A stretch of DNA of 64,000 nt from Martinezella calliandrae (GTDB lineage: Bacteria > Pseudomonadota > Alphaproteobacteria > Rhizobiales > Rhizobiaceae). The number at the start of each line of letters is the position of its first letter. Within the stretch, counting starts at the first letter, position 1. Shown in pieces: positions 52,905 to 61,486 of this stretch. The stretch covers positions 1 to 64,000 of the forward strand of contig NZ_JARFYN010000024.1 of assembly GCF_030272695.1 (NCBI RefSeq), given 5' to 3'. Below the pieces are notes generated by a model. That model searched no databases, had not been told where the DNA came from, and saw only the letters and a list, made by a program, of their open reading frames with translations. A program made the translations under genes and the position numbers.

Positions 52905-55900
52905 TCACGCCGCATCGGCTGGAACGTGGCGCTTTTCCTCCGGCATTTCATAGGTCTTCAGCTTCTCGGAGATCTGCGCCATGACTTTGCGAGCTGCAGC
53001 CTCTTTGATCAGCCCGAAGCCTCTAATCTCACCGAACAATGACAGTATGGTTAGGGCCGCCGTTTCATTGTCCGCGCGCAGACCGTTGAGAACGCGGTCG
53101 ACAATCGCCTCGTATTCACTGATCAACCGGCGTTCGAGCCGGCGCTCCGGCAGATAGCCGAAGGGGTCAAACGGAGTGCCACGCAACCGCTTCATGGGCG
53201 CGAGCCGGCGCAGCAGCGGCAATATCCAGGGGCCGAATTCACGCTTCTTCGGCCGGCCGTTCGGGTCCTCGCCGCTCAGGATCGGCGGGGCGAGGTTGAA
53301 GGCCAGCTTGAAATCGCCTTCCATTTCGTCGCGCAAGTGGGCCTCGAAAGCAGGATCTGTCAGCAGCCGCGCTACCTCATATTCATCCTTATAGGCCAGC
53401 ACACGCGCATAGGTGACGGCGACGGCAAAAGGCACCTTGTCTGAAAGCCGTTCCCTTGCCGCCGCAACGGTGGCGCGCTGGACAAAGGCGTGATAGCGAT
53501 CGGCAAGCGCAGCGTTCTGATAGGCGGTCAGATGCTCCTTGCGATGGGCAATCAGCTCGTCGAGGCACATCTCTGCCAGCGTCTTTCCGGCATCCGGCTC
53601 CGTCATCATCTCGTGCACGGATTGCGGATCACTTGCCAGCAGACGGCCCCAGTGGAAGGCGGCGAGGCTAGCCTTCACTGCAACGCCGTTCAGCTCGATC
53701 GCCTTCTCGATGGCCTGCAGCGAAAGCGGCAACAAACCGCGCTGCCAGGCAAAGCCGGTCAGAAGGATATTGGTCGACATGGCGTCCCCAGTAACCGCGG
53801 TTGCCACATGGCTAAAATCGAGGAAAACGGATTTATCGGTGACGGTCTTCGCGATCGCATGCTGCACCGAGCCAATCTTAAAATCGAAGTCGCGATTGCG
53901 AACAAAGTCGGCAACCGGCATCAGGCCGGTATTGACTATGGCCGTCGTGCGGTTCGACGCGCAGAGCGTAATCGCATCCTTGGAGGCGCCGACCACTTCG
54001 TCGGCAGCGAGGAGCAGATGGGCGCCGCCATTGACGATGCGCGAAGACGTGACGTCTGCCTCACTGTAGCCGATGCGCAGATGGCTCATGACCGCGCCGC
54101 CCTTCTGCGCGAGGCCGGCCATGTCGAGGATCATCGGAACTTTGCCGTCGAGATGGGCGGCCATGCCGAGGATCGCACCGATCGTCAAAATGCCGGTGCC
54201 GCCAACGCCGGCGATAGCGATGTTCCAGGGACGATCGCCGATCAAAGGCACCTCGGGCATCGGAACCTCGGCATCCGCACGCTCGAGCGCCACGCGCTTG
54301 CGACGCTTGCCACCATGGACGGTGACGAAGGAGGGGCAGAAACCTTTGACGCAGGAGAAGTCTTTATTGCAGCTCGACTGGTTGATTTGCCGTTTGCGGC
54401 CGAACTCCGTCTCCAGCGGCTCGACGGAAATGCAGTTGGATTGCACCGAACAATCGCCACAGCCCTCGCAGACAGCCGGATTGATGAAGACGCGCTTGGC
54501 CGGGTCTTCCAATAGGCCGCGGCTTCTGCGCCGGCGCTTTTCCGCGGCACAGGTCTGGACGTAGACGATCGCCGAGCAACCCTCGGTCTCGCGTAGCGTC
54601 AGCATGACCTGATTGATATTGTCGCGATGCAGAACTTTGACGCCAGGAGCCAGGTCCGATGACGAGTAGGCCGCAGGATTTTCCGCGAGCAGATAGATCG
54701 GCGAGACACCTTCGCCGTGCAACTGGCGGGTCAAGAGCTGGGGCGTCAGATAGCCGTCGATTGGCTGGCCGCCGGTCATGGCGACAGCGTCGTTGTAAAG
54801 CAGCTTATAGGTGACATTGACCTTGGCGGCGACCGACTGACGGATGGCGAGAATGCCGGAATGGAAATAGGTGCCATCACCGAGATTTACGAACATGTGC
54901 TTCTCGTCGGTGTAGCGGGCAATTGCCGTCCATGGCACACCCTCGCCGCCCATTTGCGAGAAAGTTTCGGTGTTGCGGTCCATCCAGGTGACCATATAGT
55001 GACAGCCGATGCCGGCCATGGCGCGGCTGCCTTCGGGAACTCGAGTCGACGTGTTGTGCGGACAGCCGGAACAGAAGAACGGCGTGCGCTGCAGGGGTGC
55101 GACGTGTGTGCGGCTGATCTGGCCGCGTTCGGCGAGATAGGCAAGCTTGGCAGCAATCTGATCGTGGAGGGAAGAATCGAGGTCGAGTTTGACGATGCGC
55201 CCGGCAATGGCCCTCGCCACTGAGCCAACGGTCAGCGCCGCCGACAGGCTGAGATAGGGTTTGTCGTGTTCGTCGAACTTGCCGACTATGCGCGGGCGGA
55301 CGTCGGCGCGCCAATTAAAGAGCTGCTGCTTGATCTGGTTTTCGATGATCTCACGCCGCTCCTCGACGACTAGCACCTCGTCCAGCCCTTCGGAGAAGTG
55401 CCTGACGGCCTCCGGCTCCAGCGGCCAGGGCATACGGACTTTTAGGATGCGCAGGCCGATCGCGGCCATTTCCCTGGGGCCGATTTCGAGTTCGCGCAGC
55501 GCCTGCAACACGTCCTCATAGGCCTTGCCGGAGGAAATTATGCCGAGGCGGGCATTCGGCACATCGTGAATAATCTCGTCGACGCGATTGGCGCGGGCAA
55601 AAGCGATGGCGGCGTAGGCCTTATAAGTCTGTAGCCGGTCGTCCTGGACGAGCGGCGGGTCGGGCCAGCGCAGATTGAGGCCGCCGGGCGGCAGTTCGAA
55701 ATCGGTCGGCAGCACGAATTGCCGCTTCTCGCCGGAGAGATCGACGGCCGCTGTTGTCTCGATCGTGTCGGCTATGAACTTCATACCGACCCAGCAGCCG
55801 GAATAGCGCGACATGGCGATGCCGAGCAGGCCGTATTCGAGGAATTCATGGATGGAGGACGGGTAGAGAACCGGAATGACCGCCGACATGAAATCATGGT

Positions 55901-56378
55901 CGGTCTGATGAGGCATGGTGGAGGATTTGGCGGAATGATCGTCACCAGCGAAACAGAGGACGCCACCATGTTTCGACGTGCCGGCGGCATTACCGTGTTT
56001 CAGCACGTCACCGGAGCGGTCGACGCCTGGACCCTTGCCGTACCAGATGCCGAGCACGCCATCCTTGCGCACGCCGGGCGACAGGCCGACCTGCTGCGTG
56101 CCCCAGATGGCCGTGGCTGCAAGGTCTTCGTTGATGCCCGGCTGGAAGGTGACGTCATGTGCGTCGAGATAGGTCTTGGCTTTCAGAAGCTGCTGGTCGT
56201 AGCCGCCGAGCGGTGAACCGCGATAACCGGATATGAAGGCTGCGGTGTTTAGACCGGCAGCGCGGTCGCGCCGCATCTGCGTCATCGGCAGACGCACCAA
56301 GGTCTGCAGGCCGGTCATGAAAACGCGGCCTTCATCTGCTGTATATTTGTCGTCAAGCGATACACTGGTCGCAAGCAT
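52905..56378 (-). CDS. Indolepyruvate ferredoxin oxidoreductase-type 2-oxoacid oxidoreductase
   Basis: A 1157-residue single-chain enzyme of the fused IorA-IorB type. The N-terminal ThDP parts include INEDLAATAIWGTQQ and later FFCSGCPHNTSTRVPEGS. An iron-sulfur segment has CEGCGDCSVQSNC and CNKDFSCVKGFC. The gamma-type domain has AIAGVGGTGILTIGAILG, followed by a C-terminal extension. Such enzymes oxidatively decarboxylate aryl- or branched-chain 2-oxo acids to acyl-CoA with ferredoxin. GGGAGGAG precedes the ATG at 56378. As first gene of the leucine operon it may supply isovaleryl-CoA from 4-methyl-2-oxopentanoate. Confidence 0.88.
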   Translation of the reverse strand: MLATSVSLDDKYTADEGRVFMTGLQTLVRLPMTQMRRDRAAGLNTAAFISGYRGSPLGGYDQQLLKAKTYLDAHDVTFQPGINEDLAATAIWGTQQVGLSPGVRKDGVLGIWYGKGPGVDRSGDVLKHGNAAGTSKHGGVLCFAGDDHSAKSSTMPHQTDHDFMSAVIPVLYPSSIHEFLEYGLLGIAMSRYSGCWVGMKFIADTIETTAAVDLSGEKRQFVLPTDFELPPGGLNLRWPDPPLVQDDRLQTYKAYAAIAFARANRVDEIIHDVPNARLGIISSGKAYEDVLQALRELEIGPREMAAIGLRILKVRMPWPLEPEAVRHFSEGLDEVLVVEERREIIENQIKQQLFNWRADVRPRIVGKFDEHDKPYLSLSAALTVGSVARAIAGRIVKLDLDSSLHDQIAAKLAYLAERGQISRTHVAPLQRTPFFCSGCPHNTSTRVPEGSRAMAGIGCHYMVTWMDRNTETFSQMGGEGVPWTAIARYTDEKHMFVNLGDGTYFHSGILAIRQSVAAKVNVTYKLLYNDAVAMTGGQPIDGYLTPQLLTRQLHGEGVSPIYLLAENPAAYSSSDLAPGVKVLHRDNINQVMLTLRETEGCSAIVYVQTCAAEKRRRRSRGLLEDPAKRVFINPAVCEGCGDCSVQSNCISVEPLETEFGRKRQINQSSCNKDFSCVKGFCPSFVTVHGGKRRKRVALERADAEVPMPEVPLIGDRPWNIAIAGVGGTGILTIGAILGMAAHLDGKVPMILDMAGLAQKGGAVMSHLRIGYSEADVTSSRIVNGGAHLLLAADEVVGASKDAITLCASNRTTAIVNTGLMPVADFVRNRDFDFKIGSVQHAIAKTVTDKSVFLDFSHVATAVTGDAMSTNILLTGFAWQRGLLPLSLQAIEKAIELNGVAVKASLAAFHWGRLLASDPQSVHEMMTEPDAGKTLAEMCLDELIAHRKEHLTAYQNAALADRYHAFVQRATVAAARERLSDKVPFAVAVTYARVLAYKDEYEVARLLTDPAFEAHLRDEMEGDFKLAFNLAPPILSGEDPNGRPKKREFGPWILPLLRRLAPMKRLRGTPFDPFGYLPERRLERRLISEYEAIVDRVLNGLRADNETAALTILSLFGEIRGFGLIKEAAARKVMAQISEKLKTYEMPEEKRHVPADAA

Positions 56379-56671
56379 CTGCTCTCCTCCCGAGATCGCA
56401 GTTACCAATTGCGCATGCGCCTATTCGCCGAATGCCTCCTACCGCATCCGATGAAAACGCTCTGTCATGTTAGCATGCACCCTCGCTAATTTCCGAACGA
56501 AGGCGACGAGCAAACGGCATGATTTGCAAAGATTATGGGCGATTGGAGGACATTTTCGTGCTTGCCCGACGCACCCATCAAAACCTTTCATTGCAGATAT
56601 GAACGGGGAGCCCTACCGTTCACCGAAATCCGCCCATAACCTCCATCCGACTCAATTTTTGGAGACCTGCT

Positions 56672-57331
56672 ATGCTGACAATTTACGGCGTCTATCGCTC
56701 ACGCGCCTCCCGCAACTATTGGATGGCGGAGGAGCTTGGCATACCCTTTCAATCCGTGCCGGTGATGCAGGCTAGTCGGCTCGACAATCCCATGAGCCCT
56801 GATGCGCCGCTCAACACCATGTCGCCTGAGTTCTTGGCGGTCAATCCTATGGCCATGATCCCGAGCATCAAGAACGGCGATCTTGTCATGCATGAATCGC
56901 TTGCCATCAATCTCTATCTCGCCCGCAAATACGGCGGACCGCTATCGGGGAAGACGGTGGAGGAAGAGGGTCTGCTCGGCATGTGGACCATGTGGGCGGC
57001 AACGGAGGTAGAGCCTTATTCCGTGGCCCTCGTACGCATCTACGACCGTTCACAAGAGAACACCGATGCCGGCAAAGCCGGGATCGCGGTTGCCTGCCGG
57101 TCGCTGAAGCGGCCACTCGACGTGCTGGAAAAGCACCTGGCGGGCAAGGCGTACCTTCTGGGCGATCGCTTCACCGTCGCCGACCTCAATCTCGCAGAGG
57201 TGCTGCGCTATGCGCAGACTGAACAGGCCTTGTTTGATAGCCATCCGAACGTGAAGAATTGGATCGAGCGCTGCCAGTCGCGAAGCGCCTATAAGGCGAT
57301 GCAGGCAACGCGCGGCAATGAGCCGGTCTGA
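56672..57331 (+). CDS. Glutathione S-transferase
   Basis: A 219-residue glutathione transferase. The N-terminal domain begins MLTIYGVYRSRASRNYWMAEEL (Ser-Arg at the catalytic position) with AMIPSIKNGDLVMHESLAINLYLARKYG as glutathione-binding stretch. The C-terminal helical domain has RFTVADLNLAEVL. TTGGAGA precedes the ATG. Divergent from the leucine operon across about 290 bases; convergent with the LysR gene 8 bases on. Role by family only. Confidence 0.88.
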   Translation: MLTIYGVYRSRASRNYWMAEELGIPFQSVPVMQASRLDNPMSPDAPLNTMSPEFLAVNPMAMIPSIKNGDLVMHESLAINLYLARKYGGPLSGKTVEEEGLLGMWTMWAATEVEPYSVALVRIYDRSQENTDAGKAGIAVACRSLKRPLDVLEKHLAGKAYLLGDRFTVADLNLAEVLRYAQTEQALFDSHPNVKNWIERCQSRSAYKAMQATRGNEPV

Positions 57332-57338
57332 GCAGCAT

Positions 57339-58235
57339 TTACCGGAAGAGCCGCATACTCTGTTCCATCTCCTCGCGGATCCAGGCTTTGAAAGCGGTGA
57401 CCTTTTTTGCTTCCGGAACGCCTTCGGCGGTGATGAAATAATGGCCAAAGCCGGTTTTGGCGCGGATACCGAAGGGATCGACGAGGCATTTCTGTTGCAG
57501 CGCATAGGCCGCCAAGGTCTGCCAGGCAAGCATCACTCCCTGGCCGGCCATGGCCGCATCGAGACAGAGCGAGGCATCGTTGAAGATATGCCGCTCTTCC
57601 ATGCATCTGCCGGAAAGGCCTGCCTCTCTGAGCCAGACATGCCAGGAAAACATGGCGTGTCCGTCAATCACGGCCGGCACGTCCAGCAGGTCGGCAGGTT
57701 CCTTAAGTGTCGCGGCGATTTGCGGCGTGACGACTGGAAAGATTTCCTGCGCCAATAGCAGTTCGGATTTGACGCCCGGCCAGTGCCCACTACCGACTCG
57801 GATGCCAATGTCGACATCCGATGTCGCTGGATTGACGAGTTGCGTGGTCGCGTCAATGCGCAGGCGGATGTCTGGATGGCGCTTTGCGAAACGATCCAGC
57901 CGGTGCACCAGCCAGCGGGCGGCGAGGACCGGCGCGACAGAGATAGTGAGAATATTATCGTCACGGTGCTGTGCAGTAGTCACGGCCGCGGACAGTGCCT
58001 GAAATCCCTCCCCGAGGCGCGCCAGGACCGAGATGCCCGCCTCCGTCACCACCATGCCCTTCGTCGTGCGCTCGAAAACCGGCCGCCCTAATTGCGCCTC
58101 GGCCTTGATCACTTGTTGGCTGACGGCACCCATGGTCACGCCGAGCTCATCGGCAGCCGCCTGCAATGACCCGAGCCGCCCCACGGCCTCCAAAGCCCGG
58201 AGACCGTTCAGATGAACGCTGTTGAGATTTTTCAT
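57339..58235 (-). CDS. LysR family regulator (GcvA-like)
   Basis: A 298-residue LysR-type regulator. The HTH is LNGLRALEAVGRLGSLQAAADELGVTMGAVSQQVIKAEAQLG. The effector domain follows from about residue 90, with TISVAPVLAARWLVHRLDRFAKRHPDIRLRI. Sequence style matches the GcvA-like branch. It converges with the GST gene and is upstream-divergent from the small protein at 58384. Its target is not evident. Confidence 0.9.
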   Translation of the reverse strand: MKNLNSVHLNGLRALEAVGRLGSLQAAADELGVTMGAVSQQVIKAEAQLGRPVFERTTKGMVVTEAGISVLARLGEGFQALSAAVTTAQHRDDNILTISVAPVLAARWLVHRLDRFAKRHPDIRLRIDATTQLVNPATSDVDIGIRVGSGHWPGVKSELLLAQEIFPVVTPQIAATLKEPADLLDVPAVIDGHAMFSWHVWLREAGLSGRCMEERHIFNDASLCLDAAMAGQGVMLAWQTLAAYALQQKCLVDPFGIRAKTGFGHYFITAEGVPEAKKVTAFKAWIREEMEQSMRLFR

Positions 58236-58383
58236 ATAGAATATCTATAGCAACATGCCGGCATTCTCAATTGAAAAGCCGCGGGATGCGCGCGATTATT
58301 GCAGCACAAAGCGGAACCGACATCATTCCCGTTGCCCGACGCGCTCCTAGGCGCATCGCTGCGGAAGAACGAGGAGGCATGTC

Positions 58384-58569
58384 ATGTCGATACTGAAGTT
58401 TTTCTTCAGTGGCCTGGCGCACGACAACAGCGAGCCCGAGGACGATCCATTACAGCATCCATCCCTGGCGGCCATGTCGCTGGAGGAACTGGCCGACCTG
58501 CCGCTGATGCCGGAGGATTTGGGACGGAACGCGGAAAAGCAAGATATAAGATTGAAGGAATGCCTATGA
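58384..58569 (+). CDS. Small acidic protein, unknown
   Basis: A 61-residue frame beginning MSILKFFFSGLAHDNSEPEDDP, then acidic LEELADLPLMPEDLG. GAGGAGG lies 8 bases before the ATG, a strong ribosome site, which supports translation. No family recognised. It could be a small regulatory or stress protein. Divergent from the LysR gene. Confidence 0.5.
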   Translation: MSILKFFFSGLAHDNSEPEDDPLQHPSLAAMSLEELADLPLMPEDLGRNAEKQDIRLKECL

Positions 58570-58680
58570 CGAAAGAGCGAAACATCTCACAACGCTAATC
58601 CATCCCAACCGGCTCTTCGGCTATCTCTTCCGCTTATGTATGGTTTTGGACGTTGTATCACCGGAGCGGGGTAACGCAGT

Positions 58681-59043
58681 ATGGCAATAAGCACCGATAC
58701 CGACGCAATTTCCCAGCGCCTTCAGCGCATTGCCGCGAAAGCCCGCCTGCGCGAGGTCGAGGTCAGCACCCACTATGGGACGCCAGCTCTGAAGGTCGGC
58801 GGGAAGGCTTTTGTTTCGATCAAGAATGACGAAACGATCGTGCTGGCGCTGCCGATTGATCGCAAGGAGCAGCTAATCGAGATGGCGCCGGAGATCTATT
58901 TCCAGTCGGATCACTATGTCGGCTGGCCGTCGCTGCCACTGCGCATCGCCGCTATCGGCGATGACGAACTGCAACTGCGGCTGATCGAGGCCTGGCTGTT
59001 CCGGGCGCCGAAGAAATTGCGAACTGCTTTCGATGCCAGTTGA
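58681..59043 (+). CDS. MmcQ/YjbR-like protein
   Basis: A 120-residue protein of the MmcQ/YjbR family. Typical parts are VSTHYGTPALKVGGKAFVSIKNDE, IYFQSDHYVGWPSLPLRI and a C-terminal helix with LIEAWLFRAPKKLRTAFD. The family has a double-wing DNA-binding-like fold, but its role is unsettled. Its stop is adjacent to the stop of the convergent GST. Confidence 0.8.
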   Translation: MAISTDTDAISQRLQRIAAKARLREVEVSTHYGTPALKVGGKAFVSIKNDETIVLALPIDRKEQLIEMAPEIYFQSDHYVGWPSLPLRIAAIGDDELQLRLIEAWLFRAPKKLRTAFDAS

Positions 59044-59664
59044 TCAAACCTGCGCGAGGGCGACGGCCCTTTGCACGGCGGGACGCTCCAACATGCGCGC
59101 ATGGTGCGCGCTCACCTTTTCAAACTGGGTTCGATCGACGCCGTCGCCCGGCAACCAGCTTGCCAGCGTGAAAAGATAACCGTCGGCGACGGTATATTGC
59201 TCACCCATCACCCAAGGGCCTTCCAGCATCTTCTCCTCGATCAACGCGAAGCTCTCGCTCATGGTCTGGGGCACCTTGACCTTCATCGCTTCGATCGCCG
59301 CCGCATCGTCCGTCCAACGATAACCGCGCCCTTTATGTGCGTGGTTCACATGCACGGTCGAGGCGAGATAGCTGTTGAAGGCCTGCATACGGGCAAATTC
59401 GAAGGGATCGTCAAGCGGAGCGAGGCAGGCAGCCGGCGCGATCTGGGCTACATAGCCAAGGATCGCGACGTTTTCCGTCACGACGCCCTTGTCGGTCACC
59501 AGTGCCGGAACACGACCCTTGGGGTTGACCGCCAGATATTCCGGCGAACGCTGCTCTCCGCTTGCTAAATTGATGCGCCGCGCCTCGTAGTCAAGCCCCG
59601 ACTCTTCGAGCGCTATCACGCTGGCAAGCGCACAACTACCCGGTGCGAAATACAAATTCAGCAT
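59044..59664 (-). CDS. Glutathione S-transferase
   Basis: A 206-residue glutathione transferase, the third in the window. The N-terminus MLNLYFAPGSCALASVIALEE has the beta-class Cys region (SCA). GRVPALVTDKGVVTENVAILGYVAQ is the glutathione-binding stretch and QYTVADGYLFTLASW the C-terminal cap motif. GAGGAGG is at best spacing for the ATG at 59664; the one at 59670 is too close to it. Convergent with the MmcQ-like gene. Confidence 0.9.
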   Translation of the reverse strand: MLNLYFAPGSCALASVIALEESGLDYEARRINLASGEQRSPEYLAVNPKGRVPALVTDKGVVTENVAILGYVAQIAPAACLAPLDDPFEFARMQAFNSYLASTVHVNHAHKGRGYRWTDDAAAIEAMKVKVPQTMSESFALIEEKMLEGPWVMGEQYTVADGYLFTLASWLPGDGVDRTQFEKVSAHHARMLERPAVQRAVALAQV

Positions 59665-59840
59665 TTCCATTTCCTCCTCGATCTTGCTCGAGGTTAATGG
59701 CGACCGAGGAAATACGGAAGTGGCTGACGCCGATATTGGCTATGAAAGCTTTTGATGGATGTCGTCTGCGCGCCGCCCCTATGAGGGGACGCGCAGACCG
59801 GGGGGCAATACTGCACGACGAGGGCCGAATAACCAGCCCA

Positions 59841-60197
59841 CTAGGCGCAGCCTGGCACGTCCTCCAGCCTGTACCAGACTGGGATTCCCCGTTCGTTAGC
59901 GATGCGCACGTCGTTGTCGGCTCCCTTCGAGTCGCCCGGGAGCCTAAGAACGCCCTCGCACAATTGCAGCAGCCGGCCCGCCGTCGGGTGGAATATCTCT
60001 TCATAGAGATCGTCGCCGATACACGTGCCGCCGGCGGCGTGCCAAACCGGCAAAGCGACCCATTCACCGATCATGGGCAGATGGCCGGCCCTGAACAATG
60101 CATAAGCTGGCTCCTCCAGCCGCTTCAGATTCTCGGCCATCTTCCGGGGATCGTCCCCGGTTCCGGAACGATACGGTCCAGCAATCAAGATCAACAT
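59841..60197 (-). CDS. DUF4406-like small protein
   Basis: A 118-residue protein beginning MLILIAGPYRSGTGDDPRKM. The GPYRSGTGD loop and the late RLPGDSKGADNDVRIANERGIPVW are typical of the DUF4406/nucleoside 2-deoxyribosyltransferase-like fold, which binds nucleotides or sugar phosphates. GAGGAGA precedes the ATG at 60197. It is divergent from a DeoR regulator whose operator-like repeats lie between, so that regulator probably controls it. Confidence 0.75.
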   Translation of the reverse strand: MLILIAGPYRSGTGDDPRKMAENLKRLEEPAYALFRAGHLPMIGEWVALPVWHAAGGTCIGDDLYEEIFHPTAGRLLQLCEGVLRLPGDSKGADNDVRIANERGIPVWYRLEDVPGCA

Positions 60198-60282
60198 GGC
60201 ACATCTCCTCTTCCTCCTGCTTCCTGCATGAAATTGCACGAATATGCGCAAAATTTCTTGATTGTCGATTCAATTCTGATAG

Positions 60283-60300
60283 TTTCGCGATATTTCGTGA
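60283..60300 (+). promoter_or_regulatory. Direct repeats, likely DeoR-type operator
   Basis: TTTCGCGATA and TTTCGTGAGT stand as tandem 10-base direct repeats with TTTCG at 60283 and 60293, about 20 bases before the DeoR gene. Direct TTTCG repeats are common in DeoR-family operators. Confidence 0.45.
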
Positions 60301-60320
60301 GTTATTATGCGGAAACCGGC

Positions 60321-61082
60321 ATGCTTACAGGCCAGCGAAAGACCCTCATCCTCGATATCCTGCGCCGCGACGGTCAGGTGATCGCCAAGGCATTGGCCGA
60401 CGATCTCGGCCTATCCGAAGACACGATCCGCAGGGACCTGCGGGAGATGGCAGCGGAAAGATTGCTGAAGCGCGTGCACGGCGGCGCGTTACCGCTCGCA
60501 CCAGAGCTGCCGGATTTCTCGGCGCGGCGAAGCGTGTCGCCTGATGTGAAGCGGCAACTAGGCGCTTACGCGGCAAAGATGGTTCGACCAGGACGGACGG
60601 TGTTTCTTGACGGCGGCACGACGACCGCGGAAATCGCCCGTCACCTGCCCAGGAATTTTGCCTTCAGCGTCGTGACCCATAGCCCGACGATCGCGGGCGA
60701 GTTGGAACATCATCCGACGGCCGAGGTAATCCTGATCGGCGGCAAGCTCTACAAGCACTCGATGGTGACGACGGGTGCCGTGGCGATGGGGGCAATATCG
60801 CAGGTGCGGCCGGACATCTTCTTTTTAGGCGTCACCGCCATCCACCCCGTCCACGGCCTGTCGACCGGCGATTTCGAGGAGGCGGCCATCAAGCGGCATA
60901 TCGCGCAATGCTCCGCGGAGACCTATGTGATGGTGACCCAGGAGAAGCTGGATGCCGCCTCTCCCTGCAATATCCTGCCTGTCACGGCAGTCTCTGGCAT
61001 AGTCGTGCCGTCAGGTATGGCGGAGGTAAGCCTCGCGCCTTATCGCAGCGCACGGGTTCCTATTTTCCGTACTGACGATTGA
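60321..61082 (+). CDS. DeoR/GlpR family regulator
   Basis: A 253-residue DeoR-type repressor. The HTH is MLTGQRKTLILDILRRDGQVIAKALADDLGLSEDTIRRDLREMA. The DeoRC sensor domain has FLDGGTTTAEIARHL and VILIGGKLYKHSMVTTGAVA, then FLGVTAIHPVHGLSTGDFEEA, which binds a sugar phosphate. The ATG at 60321 gives the exact family start, though the frame opens far upstream. Divergent from the DUF4406-like gene. Confidence 0.9.
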   Translation: MLTGQRKTLILDILRRDGQVIAKALADDLGLSEDTIRRDLREMAAERLLKRVHGGALPLAPELPDFSARRSVSPDVKRQLGAYAAKMVRPGRTVFLDGGTTTAEIARHLPRNFAFSVVTHSPTIAGELEHHPTAEVILIGGKLYKHSMVTTGAVAMGAISQVRPDIFFLGVTAIHPVHGLSTGDFEEAAIKRHIAQCSAETYVMVTQEKLDAASPCNILPVTAVSGIVVPSGMAEVSLAPYRSARVPIFRTDD

Positions 61083-61486
61083 AGTGCAGCCAACGCCGCC
61101 TGTCGGCGAGAAAAGCGCAGATCAAGTACAAGGCGGTAGCCAGACTTCTCGCGACATCATGTAATGAGCGATGGCGCTTTGGACGGCCAATAGGAAGAAC
61201 TGCCCTCAGTTCCAGATTTGTAATCGGGCCGTGCCAGTATGAAGCTAACTGGCGATGTCATGTCGACGTTACGCCGCGCGACTTCCGTGATTCGGCGTGC
61301 ATCAGCCCCGGCGTCTTCCTCCGATCCAGGCAGAAGGCAAATACACAAATGTACAAGCGTGCAATCTCATTGGCCAACTTGATTGATCGGCATCAATGCT
61401 TTGAAATTCAAACAGCACGATCATTGTTTTTCGACAGCAATCTGTGATGCGGCCATGGTGCCCGCTCGGATACTGAGGGAACCAAA
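61083..61486. other. Intergenic stretch with FNR/FixK box
   Basis: No convincing gene. It carries an FNR/FixK box at 61383-61396, listed separately. Base content is lower in GC than the neighbours. A 122-codon plus-strand frame (61079-61447) and a 63-codon minus frame (61157-61348) do not look coding. Confidence 0.55.
61383..61396 (+). promoter_or_regulatory. FNR/FixK-type anaerobox
   Basis: TTGAT-CGGC-ATCAA matches the TTGAT-N4-ATCAA consensus exactly. It is 90 bases before the DUF2254 ATG, a fit place for activation by FixK/FnrN under low oxygen. Confidence 0.7.

Noticed and set aside
61079..61447. 122-codon plus-strand frame after deoR
   Set aside because: Composition unlike neighbours, no family motif; the FNR/FixK box lies inside it, and regulatory DNA explains it better.
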